From contig BLLK01000013.1 of the NCBI GenBank assembly GCA_021927905.1, positions 1 to 64,000 on the forward strand: a stretch of 64,000 bases of DNA. Reading direction: 5' to 3'. Position 1 is the first letter of the stretch. Every line of letters begins with the position of its first letter. The translations under genes and the position numbers were made by a program. This document shows positions 31,979 to 44,327 of this stretch, one piece after another. Under the pieces are notes generated by a model. It saw nothing but the letters and a program-made list of their open reading frames with translations, ran no database searches and was not told the DNA's origin. The stretch is from Chaetoceros tenuissimus. Taxonomy: Eukaryota; Bacillariophyta; Thalassiosirophyceae; Chaetocerotales; Chaetocerotaceae.

Positions 31979-34900
31979 TTACATTCCCCAATTTGATGAA
32001 GTATTTGGATTGTTGCCATGTGACGAATTTCTCTTTGGTGATTCTTGATCAAGTTGCACACCACCAAGACCAAATTTGTGATCATTAGTATTATCATCCA
32101 AGAGACCGTCGAAATTCCAATTCACTCCAAGTCCAAGGTCGTTATTATCTGTCTCACCAAAGGACAAGTTGTTCAAACCTGGCAAAAGAGAGTCAGGACC
32201 TTCACTACGGGAAACTGGAATAGAAGACGTGTTTTGGGAGGAAGTTGTTGGTAGAGGCTGACCAAAAATGCTGTTGAATATATCGCCATCATTTTGAGAT
32301 TGTTGGTTGGAGCCAAACAGTCCACCTACTCCACTAAGCCCTGGAAGTTGACTTGTAGTATCAGCCTGAGGCTGTCTGGAGTCACCACGAAGAAAGTCAC
32401 GATCGAAAGCATTTGGTACACCTCCAATTGACCCTCTGTTGTTCATGTCCATGCTCAGTTGCTGTGAAGGATGTGGTGCCGATTGGTTTCTCTGAAGAAA
32501 GTTTTGGGAAGGATTAAGTTGGCTGGATTGTGAGCTGAATGCATTACCACTTTGAAATGGCGACTGTTGATTCATCTGCTGTCCATAACCAAACATGCTT
32601 GATTGCGGCAATGTATTGTCCTTAGAAGAGTTACCGAGACCACTATAATAGAGTGGCAAGTTTGAAAGATTGGAGGTTTCACCCTGCATTTGACCAAACA
32701 GACTTTGTCCCCCAATATCCTGTTGCAAACTTGAAGAAAAGCCACCTGACTCGCGAAGACTTGCAAAAATATCAAGATCGTCTTCGTCAGCTTCACCCGT
32801 GCTGTAATTGGACTGAGCATGAGGATAGCTCAACACCTCGTTGACCTGTCTTATAGCCTCCTTTACTTGCATTTCAGTTCCTGAAATAATAATTTTGCGA
32901 GGAGTTACTTTTTGATCAATATCAACTCTAGCACCACTAGTGTCTTGAATATTTTTCACAGCCCAACCTCTTTTACCAATCAAGAGTGGAACGAAGCGAG
33001 GTTCGCAATAAAGTTCCTGAACAACCTTTGGTACTGCTGGACTTGCAAAGCCACTTCCTACAGTTTCATTCATAGAAGGAGGTATCAATCCCTGTCTAGA
33101 CATCTGGTTGAGACCTGGTGGAAGAGAAGGTGCAGACGGAAGTGAGACAGATCTCTGCGCAGCTTGCATCTTTTGAGGGGATATCACTTGACTCATTGCT
33201 TGTGGTTGTTGATGTTGGAATGGCTGGGATGTAAAGTCCTTTTTAATTGGAGAAATGATAGGTTTCTGAGCTGCAGGAGTTGATGGATGCGAACCACCAG
33301 TCAACATTGAAACTGGTGTGGATGTGAGGCTGCTTCTTGTACTTGTGACACTACCATTATCATTCACTACGTTTGGAACTGATAGACTTGATGCAACTGT
33401 GAATGACGAAACAGTATTAGCAGCAGTGACAGTGTTAGGTGGTGGAGCAACAGGGGCATTAGTTGGAGCTGTAGTTCCACCGATTGGAGCTTTTGCAACC
33501 AAATCTTTAATTGTGCGCACGGCTGAATCAATTGACTTTTTAGTTCCGCTAACATAAACAATCCGCATTTCTTGAGGACCCATACTCTCTTGATCGATCC
33601 ATACTTTTGCACCGCTTTCTTCCATGAGATCACGAATACGCTGACCACCTTTACCAATGACCCATCCAACAACACTAGGTGCCATATGCATTACACATTC
33701 AGATCGAGGCTGTGATCCTGCTGGTTGAACGCGATGGACATTTGAAACAAGTTTTAGAAGAGGCTCAGTTGCTTTGTACCCAGAAGTTTGCTGGTCTGCA
33801 TTTTCTACTATCTTTTTAGGTGAAACAGCTGCACGGGCCGCCATCTCTTTTTGCAATTTCGCTTCTTCCTTCGCAGCACGTTCCTCTCTAATACGCTTCA
33901 GCGCTTTCTTTGCATTCTTTCGTAATGCTGCACGACCTGGTACACCCTTTAACTCTGCCAAAACTTCTTCTATGCCCTCTTCGTTATTTGCGGTGATTAG
34001 ATTAGCCAAACGACTTTCGATGTCATCTTCACCACGATTTTCTCTATTTTCCACCTTCGGTAGTTGTGCAGTATTCACATGGATACCAGTAGCTTCAGCA
34101 AGTCTGATAAGATCGTCATCCTCACTCTCATCATTGTTTGAATCTGAAAAGGAAGAATTCTGCTTCAAGTTTGCAGCTTTCTTTTTCTTCTTCTTTTTCT
34201 TCTTCTTGGAAGTAGTTTCCTCAGCCTCCTTAGCTTTTTCAGACTTTTTCTCCATTTCCTTGGCTTTCTTTTTCTTGAGCTCATCAGCGATTCGCTTTGC
34301 TTCTTCCTCTGCAGCTTTCTTAGCCTGCTCTTCCTTCTCTTTTTCACGAGCAGCCTGACGTTCTTTCTTCTTCTTCTTTTTGTTTTTCTTAGCCTTGGAA
34401 CTAGCCTCTACTTGTTGCTGTTCTTCATCCAGTTCTGCCAAAAGAGCTGCTGCGGCGGCATCTGCTTCTTCCTTAGTTCGAGATGCAAACTTATCGGACT
34501 CATTTTTCTTAGGTTCTTTTCTATGGGAGCGCCCATCTTGTTTCCAAGGAGGCATAAAGTTGTCTGCATTGGTAGGTATATTTCCAAGTGATGAGTCTTT
34601 GTCATTTGATGGATTTGAACATTTGGATCCCTTCCCAGAAGCTGCTACTGATGCTGTTGCAGCAGCAGCTACCTTTAACATTGCTCCAACATCACCATTC
34701 ATAGGATCACCTCCAGAATACGTATTTGAACGACCTCCACCAGACTCTTTTCCATCAGGTCCACAATTAGAAGATTTGGACTGTCGAGAAGCGTTAGAAC
34801 CTGATCCATCCTTATTTCCGCTATTTTTGTAATCAATTTTTGCCCCACTCTGTTTGAATGCTTTGTAAATAGATTTCAATCTTAAATGTACCAACTGCTC

Positions 34901-36031
34901 TACACGTTTACTTGTTCTATGACCACATCGCACACATGGATCTTTTGTGCCACTAGCTAAGCAGACGAGACAATATGACATTCGACATGTATCACATTCC
35001 ACTGCAAATTTCGCATCGCGCTGACATAAAACAATACCGCAACTATAGATGCAATGTGTTAGTTAAACATTCTCACTCGAAATATAATGCCATAGCTAGC
35101 TTGTTTCAACTTACCGTCCACATGCAGTAGCACAATCTTCGCACAAACCACAGCCACAAAATTTACAGCTACATAGTGCTCCACATCCTCCACAGACAAC
35201 TTCTCCACAGTCTTCACATTGGTCCATTTCATCACATTTCTTACAATAAAAAGCATCACATCGATCGCACACCCTAATTTCATGATTCGCCTGATATTCA
35301 TGACACCAATGGCAACCTGAACAGATAAAGGAATGACAGTCATCACAAGAAACCTGGATACCAGGGGCAGTATTGGTCGATATAGAATTATTGTGACTCT
35401 CAGAGTTATCCACAGGAGGCGGCTCTAGGCCACAATGTAGACACACTCCAACCACGTGATCTTCATCATCGTCATCGTAATCATCTTCACTAAAGTCTTC
35501 ATCACCGCGATCGTCTTCCGAGTCTTTTCGTTTCAAATCTAGACTGGCCTTCAATTTCTCCGAAATTAAATTCAAATCATCAGTTTCAAAAGCTGGACAA
35601 TCTCTAGGCCTCTTTTTACCTCCTAATGAAGTGTTGGCAGGTACACTCGCACCCTTCTCAACCTTCATACTCACCGACACTGTCGGCGTCAATTTATTTC
35701 CAGTCACTGTAAACTCTTCAATCACACGGCTAACCCTTCCCTCTTTTTCTTCTAACCCAGCCTTATTGACAACCTGATCTACCATGGACTCTATACTATT
35801 CTGTACAGATTTTGGAATCACAGCATCCACCTTTGCTTCTAATTTGGATAGACTTTCCTTATCCATGGTATGCCTAGAGGATAATTGATTCATGAGACTT
35901 TGAATTTCTTTAGGAGATGGTTCTACTTGTACCCCATTGCTAGAGGTACTCGATTCTGTTTTTGATTTTGGTGCAGCCGCAGGGGCTGCTGTCGATGCCT
36001 TGTTACTACGGCCTTTGGTTTTGCGTGGCAT
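31979..36031 (-). CDS. Cys-rich zinc-binding and double-KH protein
   Basis: Two exons, 36031-35115 and 35042-31979, joined in phase 2 by a 72-nt intron, give 1326 aa. Residues about 190-350 form a dense series of CxxC pairs (CLHCG, CDDC, CSGCHWC, CDRC, CEDCG, CGGCG, CKFCGCGLCEDC, CDTC, CVRCG), like stacked B-box or treble-clef fingers, and the intron falls inside it. A Lys/Glu-rich coiled coil with poly-Lys runs covers about 510-720. Two KH domains follow: 754-822 with GKGG and 983-1045 with GKRG, both with the GxxG loop that binds single-stranded RNA. The last 280 residues are Gln/Ser/Asn-rich, prion-like. It is likely an RNA-binding regulator, perhaps of granules. The family combination is not one I know from animals or plants. 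Confidence 0.8.
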
Positions 36032-36834
36032 TCGTATGTTTTTAATTTGGAAAAAAAGATTTACTATTGTTGTTGCTTCATTCAAATTCAATTCCTTGGA
36101 GTTTGATACTTTAGCTTCTCTTTCAAATTCTTGTGTATAGTCTATTGCTTTCAATAGATTGTGAGGGTGAGGTGAATTATTTGATGGTCACTAATAAAAT
36201 GAAAAAGGATTTGAAACTGGCGGGCTCAGTCTGAGCGCTGATGATTGTCTCTTGTTCTCTCTCAGACCTTGACCATGTCGATGTAGGGAGACGAAGTCAT
36301 TGTTATATTTTACAGTTTTTTTACTTAGTAAGTAATTATCGGACACTCTCCAAAATTTTCAGATTGCAAAGTAAACTTGCATGGATATTATTTTTGATAT
36401 ATTTATTACAAATGCACTATATTTAGATAGTGCTTTTTCACATGCACTAGGAGAAGGGAAAAAGGATAATTACATTCATTCTGTTCCATGAGAATTTTAA
36501 AAATATTATAAGAAAGATTTGTCTGGTAGAACTCTATCTTATGAAAGTAATGCATATTGAAGTTTTACTACGTACTGCAATTTGTTAACCTAGAGAGTTG
36601 CAAATTAGAATGTGAGAAATAATTGTAGTGCGGGGACCTGCTAGCTAGGCTACTAAAGCAGTCAAACTATTTCTTCTTGAAGAAATAGATGATTCTCTCA
36701 AAATAGTTCTTTGGAGTTTACTTTCATTCAACAACAACTTAAGATAATACATAATCCACCATTGTTTGTATTTCAAGAACATAATACATAATTGTGTTAC
36801 AAATTCGTTTACTTTTATTATCAATCGTACCTCC
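36032..36834. other. intergenic region between KH protein and uS7
   Basis: It contains the KH-protein promoter and the uS7 3' UTR. It is AT-rich and no feature is recognised. Confidence 0.5.
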
Positions 36835-37857
36835 TTAACGGTTAGACTTGGAAACACGCTCGATCTCATCCTTCTTCTTGATAGCATAAGAGTTGGAAGA
36901 TCCACGAGCAGCGTTAATAAGCTCCTCAGCCAAGCACTCTGCCATGGTCTTGAGGTTTCTGAAACTAGCCTCTCTTGCTCCAGTAGCAAGAAGGTAGAGA
37001 GCGTAGTTAACTCTGCGGAATGGAGACATATCAACAGCCTGTCTTCTTACCACTCCAGCTCCTCCTACACGAGTGGAATCCTCACGTGGTCCAGAGTTGA
37101 TTACAGCATCAACAACAATCTGGATTGGGTTTTGGTCGGTAAGAAGGTGGATGATTTCAAGAGTGTGCTGAACAATACGGGTAGCCATGATCTTCTTTCC
37201 GGAGTTACGTCCCTTCTTCATGAGGCAACATGCGAGGCGCTCAACAATTGGGCAGGATGCCTTGCGGAAACGCTTCATTTGGTAACGTCCAGCAGTATGT
37301 GGAAGGTATACAGCATGGTCTCCAGTGCATGCAATGTAATCCTGTAAAAGCAAGAAAAAATGGTGAGACTATTTGTTCTTTTTCTCAAATATTAAATTCA
37401 TTTCTTTTGAGATTATTCCATGGTCGTGATATAGATAGATATGCATTGCTTTATTTCTTCTTTTCGCAGTTTTCTTTTCTTTTTCATACTTTGTTTGCCT
37501 TCATTTCATTACATGTGTTTGCTTCTTCTGTTTCTCATTCACATTTTCTGTCTTTTTCTTGAAGAGATGGCATTATTCTTTTCCAACTCCTTTGAATTAC
37601 CATCATCTTCCCAGGTATTCCTATCTTCTTCATTTTGATTACTTTGTTTTCTTTTTCATTTTATTCATCACGACCGAGGGTATCTCTTTCATGGAGATAC
37701 ATACCTGAAGGGAGATATCGCGGACCTCAATATCCTCGAAAGACCACTTTCCGAAAAGCATGATCTTAGGAGCAGCATCTCCTCCTACAAACTCTGCAGC
37801 ATCTTCCTCTACCTCGTAGGTAGTTTCTTCAACAGTTGGCTCCTCAACGTCAGACAT
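36835..37857 (-). CDS. RPS5: 40S ribosomal protein S5 (uS7)
   Basis: Two exons, 37857-37705 and 37341-36835, joined in phase 0, give 219 aa. The exon 2 sequence is the conserved uS7 body ([78 protein letters not shown] at the C-terminus). uS7 binds 18S rRNA at the head of the small subunit near the E site. The acidic first 30 residues are a eukaryote-type N-terminal extension. The 363-nt intron is one of the longest here; codon use is strongly biased, as expected for a ribosomal protein. Confidence 0.97.
37680..37700 (-). other. hairpin beside the uS7 5' splice site
   Basis: On the transcript strand GTATCTC and GAGATAC form a perfect 7-bp stem with a 7-nt loop, starting 4 nt inside the intron. 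It could mask the donor. No snoRNA D box was seen in the intron. Confidence 0.4.
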
Positions 37858-38237
37858 GGTGTTGATATTATTGCACGAAAGTGTATTACCGTGTATTGGG
37901 TTGGTGTTGATAGCTCTCTCCTGCTTGGAGCTTTGTGGTGAGGTTTAGTAAAAGGTAGCCAAAAGAGGTGAGACCGTAGTGAAGTCAGACGTTCGCGCAA
38001 TTTTATCCTTTCCTTTTTTCCTTTTCCCCCTTTCTTTTGCAAGAGAATCATAAGGCGCCTTGCTATTTATCCTATATGGCAAGTCTTTGTCGATGCGTTC
38101 CTCTGCAGATTTTGTTGAACTTTCATGACAACCCTTCCTCCTTCCTTTTCAAAAGATACTCGTTTGCTTCAATGCAATTACATGCAATATTAATTACATA
38201 AATAAGTAACTCACAAGCAAACGTATAATTTACAATA
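37858..38237. other. divergent promoter region, uS7 / multicopper oxidase
   Basis: A 380-base spacer; pyrimidine-rich near 37999-38040, which on the minus strand gives a purine-rich 5' UTR for uS7. No other signal is seen. Confidence 0.45.
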
Positions 38238-40179
38238 ATGCAGAGATATCTGGCAGTCGCATGTCAGTTCCTCATTCTTCTTCAAGCAGCTGTCGCAAAA
38301 ACAGACTTTATTGACTGTAACAATCCGTGCAATGGAGGTGATGTGAACTATCATTTGAAGGCATCAGTCCGCATAATGCCCATGTTAAATTATACCTATA
38401 TGGGACGTACCTATTCCAATGAATCATTGCCAAATCATATGGGGCCTACTATGAGAGTGAAACCTGGTCAGACCATGTGGATAAAGTTGAGTAATGAACT
38501 CTATGGAAATATTGGACCGAAACCTCCTACAGCTGTCGAATACTGGAATATGCTTCAGGATCCCGGCGAGAAAATCAAGTATCAAAGGTGAGAACATGCA
38601 AAATTGTTGTGTATATTCTCGTATAGCATATTCATATAGATATGTCACTCATTGCTTTATGATAACCTACTCTAGATACAAGAGACGAGTGTCTAGTCCG
38701 TCTGAAATGAAGGTAGATACTGCGAATATGCCACATGACTTTGACACTACCAATTTGCATTTGCATGGACTTGACGTAGATGTCCACATGTTTGATCCTG
38801 TAGGAACGCATAATCCTGATGCACCACATATTGCAATCAAACCTGGACAATGTTATTGCTACAAATTTACAGTACCCAAACATCATCCCGGTGGAATGTA
38901 TTGGTATCACCCTCATGTACATGGATCTACAGCTGTTCAAATGTGGGGAGGAATGATGGGGCTACTCTATATTGATGGACCATTAGAAGAAGAATTGAAA
39001 AATTATGGTGTAACGAATACACAAGAATATGTTATTTGGGATCCAGCCTTTAAGCAAGTTGAAAAAGAAACTCATAATCTTGAAGTGGACGAGTTCCTAC
39101 TAGGCCAAACTACTTTGAGTAAGATTCACCCTTTTCTCATTAATGGTCAAATCACGCCAGATTTTCAAGTTTATGTTGGTCAAGTACTTCATTTACGGGT
39201 TCTTTGTGCTACTATCGAGAATGAGAATACATTTATTGTGTACCCAGAAGGAGAAGAAACTAAACATTGGAACGAAGCTGCAATTCCATTTTGGATCATC
39301 GGCTCTGATGGTGTTACTCGATCCAAGCCAAAAAAGAAAAATATAATTGTGCTAAGTGGAGGACAACGTGAGGAAATCTTACTACAGTTTGACAAACCAG
39401 GAAAGTATGTCGTATCGCAACAGGGAATCCAAGGAATGCAGTTTTTCGATATGCGTGGTCATCCCCATGATGCAATATTGAGTACAATTACAGTAACGGA
39501 AGCACCAAAAGATGTTGATGTTACACCTACGATGCCAATCGCAAATATGACATTTACACCAGGCTATGCAGAGGAAGAATCTATTTCACCAGAGGAAATT
39601 ATGGGATCTGAGACCATCGTCTTCTCAATGGGTTCTGAATTTGACAAAGCACCTTTTCCACAATATTTTGTAAACGGAAAGCCATTTGATCCAAATCAAA
39701 TCAATTTTCATGCAAAACCCGGTGAAGCTAGAGAATATATCCTCATCAATGCAAACCACAATGCACATCCCTTTCATATCCATGTCAATAGATTCCAAGT
39801 GAAAAAGATGTCATCAGGTCTATCTTCAGAGAAATATCCTGTGTTGGAGTCAGTACTCGATCATGATCCAGATGTATGGAGGGATACATTCATGGTTCCT
39901 CCAAATGGGAAGACGGAAATCTGGGTCAAATTCAAGGAATATACTGGAAAGACAGTTTTGCACTGCCACTTTCTAGCTCATGAAGATACTGGAATGATGT
40001 CAACATTATTCATAGGAGAAGAAGATTTTGTATTTCGACTCAAGGATCATATACAATGGATTGTAGGGAGCGTCATTGGATTAATTGTTTCGTTCTTGTT
40101 CTTCCATTTCTTCACGAAGCAAAGTAGAGATTACTCTGCAGTATCCATGAACGAACTCAAATCAAAAGCACGTGATTAA
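38238..40179 (+). CDS. membrane-anchored multicopper oxidase
   Basis: Two exons, 38238-38587 and 38676-40179, joined in phase 2 by an 88-nt intron, give 617 aa. There is an N-terminal signal peptide (LAVACQFLILLQAAVA) and one C-terminal membrane segment (IVGSVIGLIVSFLFFHFF) with a short cytosolic tail. The four copper-ligand blocks are in order: LHLHG (145-147), WYHPHVHG (193-200), HPFHIHVNRF and the C-terminal HCHFLAHEDTGMM. The last has the HCH-x3-H spacing and a following Met that make type 1 copper. Type I topology with the active domain outside fits Fet3-type ferroxidases used in iron uptake; laccase-like or other metal oxidase roles cannot be excluded. Confidence 0.9.
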
Positions 40180-40694
40180 AATTTGCTTTACTTTTCAACT
40201 TGTTTCTATGTATGTACAAAAATATAAAAAAGATAATAACAATTTCGAGATCAAATCTTCTTATATCTAATCCTTATGATCATATTCCACCATACGAAAT
40301 ATAATGGAGTTATAAGAAAGGAAAAAGCGAAATGAATTTTTAAAATTATGGCTAACTAGCCACAGAAACGCTGCTTTGAGTTGCCCTATGGTGTGTTGGT
40401 GACTTACTTACTAAACAAACTCTAGAAAACGAGAAGGTGGGTCTACTTACGCATTGAGTGACGAGGAGAGGAAGATGATGTCGTTTTACTTACTACTTTT
40501 ATCACAATTATAGGACTTTGCCAGTAAAAGTAAACACTGCAAATACTTATAACAATCCCAAGTTCAGTTCAGCCTTAAGGACGTGAATAATCTAGATTCC
40601 TGATTTTCTGGCTATTGGAGGAGATACTCTGCCCTCTGCCCTTCTCTTGTCCGTGCAAAGGTTTCCACGACGTATTTTCATATTTTTTCCAAAG
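40180..40694. other. intergenic region
   Basis: About 515 bases with the multicopper oxidase 3' end and the promoter of the next gene. The frame upstream of 40695 starts with TTG and is not used. Nothing else is recognised. Confidence 0.45.
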
Positions 40695-42101
40695 ATGGCA
40701 TCAGAAAGTACAACAACTTCGTTGGTTTCCTTGAAAGATGCGGTGACTGAGGAAGTTTCAGCTACCAAAGGACCGCTTGCTCCATTGATCACTGCTATGA
40801 CTTTGTACATAATCATTGCAGCATTTGCCTTTCATGAGTATCTCAAGACACCTGGCCATAAGTCAGCAAACTCGAGACACGGAGATAGAGACAATCAAAA
40901 TGGAGGTAGACCTAACAGAACTCTCCGGAGAGAGTATTCTTCGCCACTAGATGGTAGTAACACCCGGGACAATAGTCCATCTCCCTCTACTTCAAATAAT
41001 AGTCCATCGCAACAAAGATCAGGAGAAATGAACCGCAAAAACTTTTATCATCATCTTTTGATAGCGCTGATTATTCGTATTGTATTTCTACCGCTAGGAT
41101 ATATGTTTACTGACCATACGCAGATTACATCTATTGTCTCTTGGTCACTTCCAAATCTTTCGTCAGCTATGGCATATTCAGTACTTGTACTTTTTTATGC
41201 ACAAGTGGTTGCAACTGTCAGCGGGACTCCTAATACGTATAGTAATCTGGAAGGGAAACTTGTGAAAGGATCATACATTGCATATGCAACGATAGTTGCA
41301 TTGAATTGCGTCATTCCTGTGATTTCTGGAAGATATACGCTTTTTTCACTTTGGGCGATTCTATGTGGAGTCTACCTCGCACTTTTCATTAGTATGATTA
41401 TACTATCTTCGAGATTGATGGACTTGCTAAAATCTAGTATGAATCCATCTCTTCTGTGGAGGCTCATGACAATGTCGACAATATGCTGTCTTGCATTTTC
41501 TGTTCGAAGTGTTATTTATGGATGGGAGGCATTTATTGGCTTTGTAGGGACTGGAAGTAGACTCTTTCCAAACTTGACTTTCTGGAATGGGTTCTTTGGA
41601 AGAACTGTCATTGGGTTGATCTGTTTAGAGTGCCTTCCCGCACTAGTAATCTTGATTTTGATGCATAAAAAGACCGAAGACGAGTCGGCTGCACAGCAGC
41701 AATCTGCTTCGATGATGGCACAATTGGAAGCTGGTCTGAGAGCACAGATATCACCGACCATAGAAGGCTATAATCCTGTTCAACAGCAACAGGAAGGTGC
41801 AAATGCGATGCCTGGAATGAAAAAGTCATTGTCTGCCAATGGCGGTGAAGCAGCTGCATTTAGAAGACCTTCACTTAATCAACAGCACCAGCAGCAACAA
41901 CAGATACCAGGTCAACCTCAACAACCATATGGTGGTAGATTTCAAAGGATGGGAATGCCGAACCTCGGCACCGGAGCGATGAACAATACCATGAGTAGAT
42001 CAATGTCTGGAGGAAGGCAAGAAACTATTTCATTGCTAGGTGACAGGAGCAAAAGTGCTCAAGCTGCTACAGGAAATTCCACATACGGTGCAACGAAATA
42101 A
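40695..42101 (+). CDS. TOM1/THH1-like multi-pass membrane protein
   Basis: A 468-aa protein starting at ATG 40695. It has about seven hydrophobic segments (first at about 30-50, others at about 115-350) and two low-complexity parts: a Ser/Asn/Pro-rich loop after the first segment (residues 55-110) and a Gln-rich C-terminal tail from about 345. SLPNLSSAMAYSVLVLFYAQ and the late FFGRTVIGLICLECLPALVIL resemble the THH1/TOM1/TOM3 domain, a plant and protist family of tonoplast or endomembrane proteins related to GPCR-fold receptors. The first and sixth segments are less typical. Family assignment is by motif resemblance only; a different seven-helix family is possible. Confidence 0.6.
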   Translation: MASESTTTSLVSLKDAVTEEVSATKGPLAPLITAMTLYIIIAAFAFHEYLKTPGHKSANSRHGDRDNQNGGRPNRTLRREYSSPLDGSNTRDNSPSPSTSNNSPSQQRSGEMNRKNFYHHLLIALIIRIVFLPLGYMFTDHTQITSIVSWSLPNLSSAMAYSVLVLFYAQVVATVSGTPNTYSNLEGKLVKGSYIAYATIVALNCVIPVISGRYTLFSLWAILCGVYLALFISMIILSSRLMDLLKSSMNPSLLWRLMTMSTICCLAFSVRSVIYGWEAFIGFVGTGSRLFPNLTFWNGFFGRTVIGLICLECLPALVILILMHKKTEDESAAQQQSASMMAQLEAGLRAQISPTIEGYNPVQQQQEGANAMPGMKKSLSANGGEAAAFRRPSLNQQHQQQQQIPGQPQQPYGGRFQRMGMPNLGTGAMNNTMSRSMSGGRQETISLLGDRSKSAQAATGNSTYGATK

Positions 42102-42266
42102 AGATGCACTGGACAAAGAGGGAATCATCATCCCAAGTTTATTTTTCTGAACGTCCTATTGTACAAAAAAGTGATTGAACAAATTCACGTGGGTGTATCA
42201 CTACTACGGCTATCTATACATACATTTCTTAATAAGGTTTAGTTGTTCACATTTCAATTCATTTTA

Positions 42267-43127
42267 TTATCTAAAAGTTTTCACATTAAAGCTTTCTACT
42301 GGCTCGATCCAAGTAGAAGTCGGTCTACGATTATGGTAAACATCAGCAAACTCATCTTCACATTCGCTGTCACTTGCATCCTCAACTATGACAGGCGCCT
42401 TCTTTTTCTTTGTTGTCTTTTTGGTATTGGAAGGCTTTTTCTTCTTCTGCAAGTCTTGGGCATTGATGTTAATATTGACAGTAACATTCCTTGGCTTCTT
42501 CACTTCCTGTTCTTCAGTTGACAACATGGATGAATCATCAGATGTTTGGTCGATGGAAGATGTACTGGAAGTATCAGGAGTGTTGCTGCACTTTGGTGCA
42601 TCAACATCCATCCTATACTTGTCTGATTCATTTTCATCTGGCTGTAGAAGAAATTTGTAAAGGCATCCATCAGGTCCACGCACAATTTGGTAAGTTGGTC
42701 TTCGAGCTCTAGCTGCTGCTTCACGTCTTCTTGCCTTTTCCATTTCTTCTTTCTGCTTCTGTAGTTTTAGTTTGCGTTCGTAGGCCTTCTGTCTTTCCAA
42801 AGCAAGTCTCTTTCTCTCCATTTCTTCTTCATAAAGACGCCTCATGCGTTCTTGTCTTTCACGTTCTAGAGCTCTTTCGCGAAGGGCCTTCTCTCTTCTT
42901 CGAGCCATCTCCTCTTCGTAGATTCTTCTCTGTCTACGTCTTTCTAGTTCCTCATAGTATGCTTGTTCCTCCAAAGCAGCTTGTCGGCGCTGTTGCTCTC
43001 TCGCACGAGCAGCAAGATAACGTTGACGTTGCTCCTCCTCAGGATCATAGAAGCTAAAAGGAGATCTTACATATGAGTCTCCAACAGTGTAGTGTGGTAG
43101 GTAATGAAAAAACTTATCGTTGAGCAT
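42267..43127 (-). CDS. coiled-coil protein with YQIVRGPDGCLY motif
   Basis: A 286-aa single-exon protein with its start at ATG 43127 (the longer frame starts with GTG). Residues about 30-145 are a long, highly charged Arg/Glu coiled coil with an approximate repeat (RRRIYEEEMARRREKAL, RRLYEEEMERKRLAL). A short block YQIVRGPDGCLYKFLLQ at about 148-164 follows; I have seen similar R-I-V-R-G-P-D-G-x-L-Y motifs in algal proteins but cannot name the domain. The tail is Ser/Thr-rich then Lys-rich and acidic (KKKKKAP, EDASDSECEDEF). No membrane segment or signal is present. Function is not known. Confidence 0.65.
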   Translation of the reverse strand: MLNDKFFHYLPHYTVGDSYVRSPFSFYDPEEEQRQRYLAARAREQQRRQAALEEQAYYEELERRRQRRIYEEEMARRREKALRERALERERQERMRRLYEEEMERKRLALERQKAYERKLKLQKQKEEMEKARRREAAARARRPTYQIVRGPDGCLYKFLLQPDENESDKYRMDVDAPKCSNTPDTSSTSSIDQTSDDSSMLSTEEQEVKKPRNVTVNININAQDLQKKKKPSNTKKTTKKKKAPVIVEDASDSECEDEFADVYHNRRPTSTWIEPVESFNVKTFR

Positions 43128-43496
43128 GGTTCTGTGTTTGATTTGTATGTTTTCTCTTTTTATGAGCAATTCGTTGGAGATTTTGGTTTGGAACACAAAA
43201 AGAAAGGATTCTTAGAATTTCCAAAATCTGAGCTCCAAGAGAGACGTCGAGCTTCTTGGAGAAAGACAGAGAATAGGCTATTTTTGCCTCCAATTTAACG
43301 CTTCAATACCCGCATGTTTCCATGATGTTCCAAATTGTTCTTTTGCCAATCCAAGATCTAAATCTATTCATGACTGTGCACTTTTGCTCTTGGGATCTTG
43401 GGATGAAATGGAATAGATTTTACATTTTATTGATGTGTTCATAGATCAGTAACCTTCACCGTTGTTTGAGTATTAGTTTATAAATTATCTACAGCA
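43128..43496. other. divergent promoter region, coiled-coil protein / F-box protein
   Basis: A 369-base spacer between divergent genes, with no recognised motif. Confidence 0.45.
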
Positions 43497-44054
43497 ATGA
43501 ATATCGACTCCTCCTATCACATTAATTCTATGCCTTCTGAGGTAATGCTTAGCATTTCGGAATATCTTGAACCAAGCGATATAGGACGGTACAAACGCAC
43601 CAGCAAAAAGTCCAATCAGTCCCTCAACTTTAGAGTATCAGCCAATGCTTCTTCTACTGCAAACAACCTTCGTAACTTTCACGACTATCCAGGACGCGAG
43701 GAGTGGAACAAGACAAAAAGATGTGCTGATCTCGGCAAATTTCCAAGGAATACTCACACAGCATGGCTTTCTTTCAACGGCGTTGACCAAGGTTGGGGAA
43801 ATAGAAAGGGCCGGATTTATATTTCTGAATCTGAGGTACCATTTCCATCAGATAACAATGAGGAATGTGGAAAATTAATTACTACAAGTCCAACTTTTGA
43901 GCATAAACCACGGAATTACGTCTTAAAGTTTCGACCAAAACAAGATAAGTTTTATGCAGTTTCATATCACGTGGGAGGCGGAGGAGGACATCAGTTATAT
44001 ATGAGGAATCCAGTGATCAAGGCAGCAACATTTCATCTAGATCACAATGTGTAG
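43497..44054 (+). CDS. F-box protein
   Basis: A 185-aa single-exon protein. Residues 12-45 (MPSEVMLSISEYLEPSDIGRYKRTSKKSN) match an F-box, the segment by which SCF ubiquitin ligase subunits bind SKP1. The C-terminal part (TAWLSFNGVDQGWGNRKGRIYI; FYAVSYHVGGGGGHQLYMRN) is a beta-rich domain that could hold the substrate; I have seen the same pattern in short plant and algal F-box proteins but cannot name it. No signal or membrane segment. Confidence 0.7.
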   Translation: MNIDSSYHINSMPSEVMLSISEYLEPSDIGRYKRTSKKSNQSLNFRVSANASSTANNLRNFHDYPGREEWNKTKRCADLGKFPRNTHTAWLSFNGVDQGWGNRKGRIYISESEVPFPSDNNEECGKLITTSPTFEHKPRNYVLKFRPKQDKFYAVSYHVGGGGGHQLYMRNPVIKAATFHLDHNV

Positions 44055-44327
44055 GTTGCTATTCAGTGTAGACTAGCATATCAAACTCTATTCATTAAAT
44101 TCGAAGACACTGCTATTCATTTAGACTTGCTGGTTGTAAATAATTTTATAAAGTTATTAATAAACAAGTTCAATCCAATACAGAACTCGTTGTATATATG
44201 TATGTATATATTATTCTTTTTCTTTTATTTCCCCTTGGTTACCTAGCATTCAAACACTGTTATTTGTCTTCATTTTACTTTCAGGAAGACTTGTTACAAT
44301 GTTTCGTTCGTTACATGCGACCTATGA

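Noticed and set aside
37342-37704. Box C/D snoRNA in the uS7 intron
   Set aside because: There are RTGATGA-like sequences but no CTGA D box at a suitable distance and no pairing ends.
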